NCBI GenBank assembly: GCA_039720395.1
Contig: CM077833.1
Span: 30,849,478-30,913,477, forward strand
Direction of reading: 5' to 3'
Source of the DNA: Liquidambar formosana
Lineage: Eukaryota; Streptophyta; Magnoliopsida; Saxifragales; Altingiaceae
Length of the DNA stretch: 64,000 nt
Positions 51,665 to 64,000 of the stretch are shown here, in pieces. Positions within the stretch are counted from its first letter, which is position 1; each line of letters opens with the position of its first letter. The notes beneath the pieces are model-generated. The model did not search any database. It was given only the letters and a program-made list of their open reading frames with translations, and had not been told where the DNA came from. The position numbers and the translations under genes were made by a program.

Positions 51665-54600
51665 TCAAAATGGAACCGTGTATGGTAATGCGTAAATATC
51701 AGCCTCTGGCAAGTAATGAGCACGTGGACACAAAGACTGGCTTCCATAATCCAGCACGCCATTGCTAACTTTAAGTCTTTTAGCCACATGTCTATCTTGC
51801 TGCTCCGTCTTAAACAGCCATTGTTGATCGTCATAATCAGTTTGCTCACCCTGCAGTGAAGTTGGAACCCAGTTCTCAATTAAAGCTTTATACAACGCTT
51901 CTGATTTCTGCATCTTATTTTCAAACCGTTTGGATCGTTTGGATCCTAACACAGTTCCAACACCATCTTGGGCAAAGATTTCAGTTCTCCCTGAAGTTGA
52001 ACAAAGCAGTTCTCTGTCAGGTCTAGGAGTTATTTCCACTGAAACAAGATTTGTCCTGCTAGAAGTAGAGCAGTGCTGTTCTTGACCTGGAGCATGAGCA
52101 TTTTCATACTTCTGTTGGGTCCACAAGTCTTTCCTTCCAGAAGTAGAAGTTACAGCTCTGCTGAGTGAGGTATCAGGTTCTCTGTCATGTCTACGAGTGA
52201 TTTCCTCTGAAAAATGATTTGTCCTTGTAAAAGTAGAGCCTTGACCTGGAGCATGAGCATTTTCATAGTTCTGTTGGACCCGCAAGTCCATCCTTCCAGA
52301 AGTAAAAGTTATAGCTCTGTTGAGTGAGGCATTAGGTTCTTTAGGCTTTTGCGAGGGCAACCGAATCCGGATAATGTTCCCTATAAGATAATCATAAAAA
52401 TATGGAGACAATTAAGTATTTGTATGAAGCTAAAAAACCTATTATACCTTCTGTAATGTGGGAGTTTAGCATAAACTCACCATGATTACGGCTGTCAATA
52501 GAAGGCAAGGTGTGCATTCTCCTTTTGTTGCTATTCTGGGTGCCATCAGATGAATAGCAGGGGTTCTCTGAACAGATGGGCTGCTCGTGTTCTTCAGTAA
52601 GACCACTCTTCTCCAACAGTTCAGCTTCATCTTCTATTCGCTTTTGAAGATGCCCTCCTTTTGAATCTAATAAACTTCCGCCTTTGCAACTCTTAACATC
52701 ATTGAACTTTTTCTCTTCACCATCACAAATTTCACCTGGTTTTTCCTTTCCATCTGCTTTCTTTTCTCTCTTCTTCTGCTGCTTCTTTTCTTTCTTCTCC
52801 CCCTTCCTCTCTTTCCTCCTTTCTGTATTGGCATTCTCCCTTTCCCTCTGGAGCTTTAAAGCACCAGAACAACAATTTTAGAATAGAGGGCGAGGGAAGA
52901 CCAAAGAAGCAAGCATGACCAAGCTAATTACACGGAGAGATCTTCAATGTTAAATTCACATGCTATCCCCCAAAAGGAGTAAAAACATTTAAAGTGTCCC
53001 AAAGATGGGGACAATGGACAAACCATTTTAAAATTTTTAACAACCACTAATGGCTCCTCCAATTTGACGCACAAAAAATCGTATATTCATACATACATCC
53101 TATGAATAGAATGAACTATAATATAATTATTTTTTTTAATAAAGAAAAAGGAGTATCAGAAAGCTTTGTGAGCATAAGGTTTTGCACAGTTGACTTCCAC
53201 CACTAATTAAAAAAGCAAATGAATTTTTTTTCCCCAGAAAGAGGAATAAAAATTTTAAAATAAATGTTCTAACCTTGCAGGATTTGACTTCAAAATTTAA
53301 TAGATTTTCATTTTTTCCAACACAACATATGTTGAAAACTAAAACAGTGCACAAAAATTTAAACTTATAAAGTTCAGATAATTTTGAGTGTTTTGAGAGT
53401 TCAAACCAAAACAGCTAAGGATTTGGAACAAGCTAAAATATCTTTACTCCGCATGTAGCACAGGTGAGATGTGCCTAGAGATATAGTCCATGCTTGATAG
53501 AGTTCACCAGATGATCTATTTAAACTGAGCAAGTTTATTGCTTGGGAAAAGATAAAAAAATCTTTAAATTGGAAAATCAATTCAAATAGGGTTTTGAACC
53601 TTTCTTGGGTGACACACCACACATGTAAAAGACCTGTAAATTTCTCCTTAAGACACCCTCAAAACTTGTAAAAGACTGACCATTCTCCTTAAAACACCTT
53701 CTAACTCCAAAATCTGTTGTTTGAAATGAAAATATAAAAGCTATTGGCACCAGAACATATCTTCACGTAATTAAACAGACCAATTCCACTGCCACAGTCA
53801 ACAGATACAACAATTTATTCAGGCCACTCATTTTCACGTTAAACCTTTGAAATTTCATTTAAGCTGAAAGGCTATATATCTATCATCTTTTAGTACAAAT
53901 TTGATTTTCTTAAAACTGGCAACAAGAGTTTTACATCTTAATTCTAGAAGCTCCGAATCATCCTGTCATAATATTACCAGTAGAATATCCTACCAGATGA
54001 AGGAGACAGTACTAAGCTGACAAACTTTAGCAACTACAGAAGTGCCTACTTCTCTTTCTGTGATGCAGACAGATCAGATTCTATTTTGAACATGCAACCA
54101 TTCTCCCAGATACATGTTTGACACATTAGTCATAATCTGTCTCACACTTTCACCTTCAACTACCCCCTATGAACTTATCTTTTATCAAAAAAAAAAAAAA
54201 AACTACACCTATGAACTTATATTTTTTACACACCATCGTAATTCCTGGAACATGAAGTATCCCATGAAGTTGCTGCAACTGGAGATGCCACAGTCCTACA
54301 AGAAGAAAAGGAGTCCTACAAAAAGAAAAGGAACCCAGATCCCTGATATACCACAGAAAGACCAGCCTACTCTCTTTTTCATAATTTACTATCACTTTGA
54401 GATTTTGTTCACCCCTGTTGACAATTTCTCACATCACTTTGTAACCTTCTGATAAAATCCCAAATGCAATAATGTGATCCACAACTAAACTATTTGGCAA
54501 CATCAATCAACTAATAAAGCACTTACCAATATTTCATACAATGGAATCCCAATACTTAATACAAGTAAAATCAACCTTATCCCACTGTATATCACCAAAC

Positions 54601-55701
54601 AGTTGATTAAATCTGCGAAACAAAAATTCTATTCACAAATAACTACTAATCCCAAAACATATCATATCCTAACAGAACTCAATTCACAACTCAAATTGCA
54701 ATAGCACAATCTTCCCACCTAACTCCATTTTCTAATCAAGACGTGAACAAAACTAGTCACAGCATATTCTACTCTGCAGCTTCACACTATCCATTACAAA
54801 ATAATAAGAATAATGAATAAATAATTCATCATTACGAATCTTAGAAACGCTTTAAAATGAATCACTACTGTCTGAGCAGTTCTTATCATTAATACCCACA
54901 TTTCATCCTACTTTTGGCCTAAAACACTCACTTACGATCATACCTAGCTTGCATCATCTGTGCCTAATTTATAACATCCCAAATTCCCAACTGAGTAGAT
55001 TCAAGGTCTGAATTTAAGATTCCAATCCTTTCTTCCATCAAGTGATTCACTGTCAATTATAAGCGATGAAAAATCTATGTACCTAGTATATCTTTCTTTG
55101 ACTCACAAATATTCATTAAAACTAATAAGAATTGTCATTCTGCCACTTCTGCTCTGGCATATTCTCATTCAATCTCCCCATTCTCTTACATTGAAATAAA
55201 ATTTACAATTTGTGAACCAATTGGGTATTAATGTCTTTGGCATGAAACGAAGCTAAGCCAAGTGGGTCTCTGTAATTTGTCCAGATAATTGCATTCATCC
55301 TTGTACCAACCCCATTTAATGGCGCAAAAGACCACTATCAATCAAAAGACCTTACACTACACGATTACATCCCAAAAATATACGAAAAAGTATAGATCGG
55401 AAAAACCTTAAACACAAACACTCATACAAAATCATCTAAATATTCACATCTTTGATTACAAATCCTTACATGGACAACATGTTAACTTTCTTATATTTTC
55501 AATCTCATTATTACATAGTGAGCATGTTGAGCGGTACATAAGGAGAGACCTTGTAATCGATTTTTTTTTACAATTCCAATCACAGCAAGAACTACTGAAA
55601 AAACCAAACGCTCAACAAACCTTAATCGATTCGATCAAGGCCTCCCCGGAGGCACCATTCCTGACGTACCCCGGAGGTGGATAAGGAAAGCACCGAGACA
55701 T
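51665..55701 (-). CDS. conserved plant lysine-rich protein of unknown function
   Basis: Exons 5' to 3': 55621-55701, 52481-52853, 51665-52380; all in phase, 389 residues. The N-terminus MSRCFPYPPPGYVRNG is a conserved opening I know from uncharacterised plant proteins that databases label by composition only. Residues about 28-60 are an Arg/Lys/Glu helix (RERENANTERRKERKGEKKE), a probable nuclear localisation signal and coiled-coil region. The middle is low-complexity Ser/Thr/Glu sequence with an imperfect internal repeat (QQNYENAHAPGQG and QQKYENAHAPGQE). The C-terminus is the conserved block: a helix with LYKALIENWVP, then QWLF, and ends LPEADIYALPYTVPF. Probably nuclear; molecular role unknown. 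The first intron is about 2.8 kb with no nested gene. Confidence 0.85.
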
Positions 55702-55835
55702 CCTTTTTTTCACCGGAAACCTCTTCTCTCTCTCTCTCTCTCTCTCTCTTGTGCGTATGAAAGTACACACAAAGAAAGAAGCGAGTTTGGAGTCTTTAGG
55801 TTTGATGACCTGATCGGAGAGCCTTCGATCACAGG

Positions 55836-55855
55836 AAACCCTAGGGTTAGGGTTT
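55836..55855. promoter_or_regulatory. double telo-box motif
   Basis: AAACCCTAGGGTTAGGGTTT contains the plant telo-box AAACCCTA and its complement, about 135-155 bp upstream of the lysine-rich gene start codon. Telo-boxes near start sites are known in plant genes for growth and translation and bind telomere-repeat-binding factors. A GA/CT microsatellite lies between it and the ATG (about 55725-55750). Confidence 0.65.
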
Positions 55856-55929
55856 GGGCGGCGGCTAAAAGAGAGAAAGCAGAGAGATCTAAAGACAGGC
55901 TTTCGGTTCGTAGATTTGAGGTTGGGAGG

Positions 55930-55940
55930 GGTATATATAA
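55930..55940 (-). promoter_or_regulatory. probable TATA box of the lysine-rich gene
   Basis: TATATA reads on the minus strand (TTATATATAC) about 230 bp upstream of the ATG at 55701. It would place the transcript start near 55900, just before the telo-box region. Confidence 0.45.
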
Positions 55941-55959
55941 CGTGAGGTTGGCCGACTCA

Positions 55960-57395
55960 CACGTCGGAATCCGGATCCTTTACGCGTCTTGTTTTTTCTC
56001 TACCTACATTGCCCTTATCTAGTTTCCCCTTACTCTCTTTAACACGTTGGGTACATATTGCAAATTTTTTATTGACTTAGTCCAAAAATAAAAAATAAAT
56101 ACGGAGTAAAAGTTTTCTAGCAATTGGGTCCCACAGTCCCACTAATTCTATTACGGGGTATTTTATAAAGTTCAAGATCCATCACCTCGCTTGTAGCCAT
56201 TTTGTAATGCACACACTTTTGAATATATAGAAAAAAATATTCAATTTTCTTATGAATTATTAATTTATCTATCCTACATCTCTTACAAAGGAAATTGACA
56301 AAAATGACTGTCATCCTTTTTGGTTTTAAGGACCTTTCAGTTTGACATCCGAACCCCACCCTACTCTAGATCGATTTGATTGATAAGTTAAAAATTGTAG
56401 ACAATCCATATGCACACGTTAAATGGATGTCAAATTAGGCCTACTAACCTAGTGATTTGTACATTGATATCATGATTGTTGGGGGAGAAAGGGAAAGGAT
56501 ATATAAGGTGAAGGATACCTCTTGTTCTGTACCCAAATAAAGAAGCATAGATATTCTTTTAGAAGTGTTGTATTTACGTCAAACACGTATTGAATACGAC
56601 ACTCTTTCAACACACTTCTGACATGACATATCTCTTTTCATCTTTTTTTTTTTTTTTAAATCTTCTTCTTTTTAATATCATATATATCATAACAGTGTTT
56701 CATGTTGGTATCCATGTTTCTTAACTTATGAACAATTATGAACAAAAAATAAATAAATAAATAAATGGTGACTTGCCTCCAAGCAATTTTCTTAAATGAC
56801 CCTAAAATATTTGTGATCGTAGTTTTTTTTTTCTACATTTGTTTTTCAATAAATGCTATCATAATACTTATTTTAAAAAAAAATGCAAATAAATAATTAC
56901 ATTTTAATCCCCAAAATTTGACTCGTAATCACTTTGCAATCCTTTTCCTTAACTGAAGTCTCCCATAAGGTTCTATAATACAACATCAAGCAACCCTATA
57001 GTTCCGCATATTCTTGTTGAGTTTGACCAATTTCTTATGTTTCTAAGACATAAATGTCATTTTTTTTGTCAAATATGCCTTTTTTATTTTTCAATTAGCT
57101 TTCTAAAAAAATATTTATCATTTTTTGTGGAAAATAAAAATTATTTTATTATTATTATATATAATAATATTATTTATTTATTTTCGGTTGAAAAAATTTA
57201 TAGTATTATTTTTATATTAAATTAGTTTTATAAATTAATTTTGTATTTCACAAATTTGTGGAAGTGATGAAGGAAACGTGGATGCAGCAAAAACCCTAGT
57301 TAGTTGTAACCTTGTAACCAAACACGTTGCGTACGGTTCTCAAGCGTTAGCTCCGCGGGTTCAAATAATTTCGAGAACAATCTAATTTTCCAACA
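55960..57395. other. intergenic between divergent genes
   Basis: No gene seen; AT-rich, with an AAAT-type repeat near 56745-56765 and very AT-rich DNA at 57050-57240. It contains the promoters of the lysine-rich gene (leftward) and the PGES2-like gene (rightward). Confidence 0.45.
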
Positions 57396-60843
<3,448 letters not shown>

Positions 60844-61986
60844 GTATAACAATTTTGTCAGTTGGGTCAAAATTTTGCACTCTTCCTCAATCTTGAGTTG
60901 TGCGTTTTAGTTGTTTTGAGTTAAAACTACGCCATTAATAAATTTTAAAATAAATAATAAACTACAAGAGGATGTTTTGGGGAGTGAGACAGAGAGAATA
61001 TATTATTTGTGGTTGTATTTACGAGATGTTGTCATATGATTGATTGAACAGTGTTGTTGATTCTTAATTGTATAAGTAATTTCTTACCTAAATGATACAA
61101 GAGCAGACACATCAATATTATTGAATTTTTTGTTGTATTTTGATGGATGTGACTACTGTTATTTGGAAATCAACAGCATTCATTTTCTTCGTTGATTTTA
61201 TCATTGCTGATCACTTATCTTGGGAGCTCACATTTATGGTCAGTCTTGTTTACTCAACTTGTTTACTCAACTGTCTTTTTTGGTGTCTTGGACTGTGATG
61301 TTGTAAATGCATATAGCCATGCCTCCATAATAGCAGCATAGGTTGCTGTTCTGTTCTTCATGTCATACAGCTATTGTGGCCAGAGCAGACAGGTATACCT
61401 TGCTTAGAAGTACTAAACTATCTAGGGTCCTCCTTGGGATTTGGCTCCTCTGCGCTTCTTAGCTTGTAGTTTTTCCCAAATTATTTTCTTTAAAAGCAGC
61501 TCAAAATTCAACCTTAATTTGGATCTCGGAGAGAATGAGAAAGAGGAAGGAATAAGCATAACAATACTTGAGAAATAAATTTTCTTCTTCTTCACTTTTG
61601 TGTGTGCGTGTGTGTTTAGGTAAGTTTTTGCCTCTTTCTTTTCTGTTCCATAGATCCTTTGGCAATCCAAAGTTCCATACAGAGCCTTGGTCTTTTCCAT
61701 CACCTTTTAATCAATTTTTGCACATTCTTTCTTGTCGACGGATCCTTTCGCAATCCAAACAGACACAGCCTTGAAAATCCATGAGTTGTCTCAATATTTC
61801 CGTAACTTCTAAATGCTCTAACCAAATGGAGCATTACTGACCCAACAGAGTTTACCGCTGGCCCTGATGCCTCTGGAGCCTGATCAGTCAGTCAGTCAGT
61901 CAATTACACTATTATATTATTAATAATATTAATAAAATTATATGTGTGTGCAGAGTGTGTGTGTGTGAAAGAGGAAAAAAACTTGT
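60844..61986. other. 3' flank of the PGES2-like gene, intergenic
   Basis: No gene seen. A near direct repeat lies near 61651 and 61736 (GATCCTTTGGCAATCCAAA / GATCCTTTCGCAATCCAAA), and a GTCAGTCAGTCAGTCA run near 61887. Confidence 0.45.
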
Positions 61987-62133
61987 ATGTAACTATGACA
62001 CAGTTGATGTGGTGTTATGGGTCAATAGGAAGCAAGCAAAGTAAGATTGTTAAAAGTATTTTTTGACCCCACAATCTCACTTTACTTGCTTCCTATTAGC
62101 CCGTGACATTACATGGCTGTGTCACAGTTACAT
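61987..62133. mobile_element. 147-bp foldback MITE
   Basis: Left arm ATGTAACTATGACACAG ... AATAGGAAGCAAGCAAAGTAAGATTGT; right arm ACAATCTCACTTTACTTGCTTCCTATT ... CTGTGTCACAGTTACAT. The arms pair over nearly the whole length, with a short loop around 62055-62065. Confidence 0.85.
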
Positions 62134-62198
62134 GGAAGACTCACTCGTAGAAGAGTAATGTCACAGTTACATGGAAGACTCACTCGTAGAAGAGACTC
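62121..62198. repeat. 39-bp tandem duplication at the MITE edge
   Basis: GTCACAGTTACATGGAAGAC... to AGAAGAGTAAT occurs at 62121 and again at 62160. The unit includes the last 13 bp of the MITE, so the duplication happened after insertion. Confidence 0.92.
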
Positions 62199-63288
62199 AA
62201 CTGCACAATTAAGACATGAGTGAAACAAGTGGTCAATATTTTAATTCTGTCACAATTCTCTTAATTGTAATAGAATTTACCCAAACAAAATACCTATTCT
62301 CAAAACCATATGAGATGATACACGTTTTCCTTTTCACCAAAAAATAATAAAAAAATAATACAAGTTTTCCTGAGTAAATAAATAGCTGTGCAACACCAAT
62401 TTTATTTTGATATTATTTTTTAAGGGGGGGATGTCAATTGTTTGCAAGCCTAGTTAAGCCAAGGTTGATATCACTCAAGCGTTGGCTGTTTGGAAAATCA
62501 ATCTTAGAAGTTTAAAACTTGGCTTATTGAATTGGTTATCAAATTGAAGTAGTAGTACGTTTGTAACTCCTAAACACGGCATGATCTTAGGCCAAATGAA
62601 CCACATTCAAATATTCATAATGATGTTTGGGGCAACTTGTGTTGGTTGATTCCCTCGAAAATAAGAGGGAGCTCTAGGGCATTCCACTTCTGTAACTCAC
62701 ATCAACGTGGGGTCTATCTGAAAGCTTCCTACACCTAAGGAAGAAAATGGTAAGATTAGATACAGAATTATTTACTGTAGGATGATAGCTTTTGGAATTA
62801 TTTATCCTAGCGACTTTGTCAAACCTCAAAACCCGAATTCATGTATTGAGCATATATTAATTAATATAATTGAAAATTTACACATAAATTTATTAAATTT
62901 GAATTAAATTAAATTTATGTATTTAGGATTAGAGATTGTTTAAGAAATTTAAAATGCGTACGAAATAGGAGCATGAAGAGTACGCTCAACCCTCCCAAGA
63001 GTTCCAACCTATGCCTAACCTAAGTTCAAAAAATTTAGTTCGGTTAGGTTGGGCTTGAGGTAGGATGTTTAACTCATCGAGTTGAGTCTATATTGACCTT
63101 CCAACCCTTCCCCTCTATACTATAAAACCTTTTTTAAAAAAATGTTACACCTATAACTTAAACGCACCAAATAATCAAGTTATGAACTAAGCCCGCCAAA
63201 TAATCAAGTTATGAAGTAGGCCTATGTGAAACTTGTTTGAGCACACGAATTGTTTAAGTCAATATTTGTTCACTTGATTTGGGCGGAC
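62199..63288. other. intergenic, nothing recognised
   Basis: AT-rich, no gene. A short direct repeat (AATAATCAAGTTATGAA) occurs near 63169 and 63198. Confidence 0.45.
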
Positions 63289-63291
63289 TCA

Positions 63292-63683
63292 GAGCATCCA
63301 CAATGATGCTGTTAACCCCGCATTTAGTGTCAGGCTTTTATATTTTAAAAGGCAGGTGAGCTTTTTGATGCTTCAATGAGCATGTTAAAGAAAGACTTAA
63401 ACAAGTCAGAAGTTAATGTGGCCGTTACAGATAACACTGCCAGTAACGCTCCAATGACGCTCCAGCTTGTACGGATTGATGACGTGTAATGCTTCAGCCC
63501 AATGATGACTCCATTACCTGACATGAGCACTAAAAATAAGGAGCTTTAACAGCTCCATTGGAGCTCGTCTAACTTTAAAATAATGGATCTCTTTAGTCAA
63601 AACTAAAGTGTCCACATGTAGGCTTTTTATTGGTTAAATTACTTTAGCTGGTCAGAATTTTAACCTCTCCATTGTGGATGCTC
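63292..63683. mobile_element. 392-bp MITE with GAGCATCCACAATG termini and 3-bp TSD
   Basis: Left end GAGCATCCACAATGATGCTG and right end CTCTCCATTGTGGATGCTC are inverted repeats. A TCA trinucleotide flanks both sides (63289-63291 and 63684-63686). A 3-bp duplication fits a PIF/Harbinger-like origin, though that superfamily prefers TTA/TAA. Interior frames (such as minus 63345-63530) are chance. Confidence 0.8.
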
Positions 63684-63686
63684 TCA

Positions 63687-64000
63687 GTCTGTCCTAATTT
63701 GATAATTTGGTATACCTGACTTTAGGAGATTTTTAATAATTTTATTCTCTGTCATTCAGTCATTTGTAACACATTTAATATCCCATGTGCGCTTGATGCA
63801 TAGGCATGCATCTCTACTTTTGGTTAATATCATCTATTTAATACTCGAGATTTATAGAACTCTATTTGCGCAATCTGATAACGGAACCCTTTTTGCCCAC
63901 CTTGATTTGTCAATCAGTTTTATCCATAATTAGAGTGGCATTGATTTTCCTAAGTACATTTAATAAGATAAATCTAAAATTTCAATTCTCCAAATTCTCC
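63687..64000. other. intergenic, nothing recognised
   Basis: AT-rich sequence at the window edge with no recognisable feature. Confidence 0.4.

Noticed and set aside
53136..54452. Several ORFs of 70-110 codons in the lysine-rich gene's first intron
   Set aside because: Low-complexity translations of A/T tracts with no similarity; intronic noise.

Overview
This is nuclear genomic DNA of a flowering plant, most likely a dicot. Genes have many short exons with GT-AG introns, intergenic DNA is AT-rich and full of small transposable elements, and the protein families are plant-specific (ROP GTPase, plant ABCB half-repeats, USP-kinase). I cannot name the species. There are no bacterial genes, CRISPR arrays, rRNAs or recognisable tRNAs.

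Layout. 1-1889: AT-rich upstream DNA with a palindromic MITE set in TA microsatellite. 1890-7307 (+): complete 10-exon ABCB13/14-type ABC transporter. 7877-8658 (-): a likely solo LTR. 12471-17143 (+): 7-exon ROP/RAC small GTPase, intact except for a phase problem at the first splice junction. 18275-18911 (-) and 21318-21545 (-): copies of an unrecognised multi-membrane-segment protein family. 25300-25410: a fragment of the ROP 3' end. 25831-38392 (-): complete 22-exon VPS35 retromer gene, 790 codons. 39412-43202 (-): USP-like domain plus receptor-like cytoplasmic kinase, 10 exons. 44350-50801 (+): three tandem copies of the same unknown membrane-protein family, broken up by nested transposable elements. 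51665-55701 (-): 3-exon lysine-rich plant protein. 57396-60843 (+): prostaglandin E synthase 2-like glutaredoxin/GST protein with a disturbed first exon. 60844-64000: AT-rich DNA with two more non-autonomous elements.

The genes are unrelated housekeeping or signalling genes (membrane transport, Rho-type signalling, endosomal sorting, kinase signalling, redox) and form no operon-like system. I joined exons by hand for VPS35, ABCB, the kinase and the lysine-rich gene, and each gave one continuous frame. This makes the frame breaks in the ROP, PGES2-like and membrane-family copies stand out as real mutations or local sequence errors.

The most unusual content is the unknown membrane-protein family, with five copies in 33 kb, and the set of small inverted-repeat elements, several present twice with visible target-site duplications.
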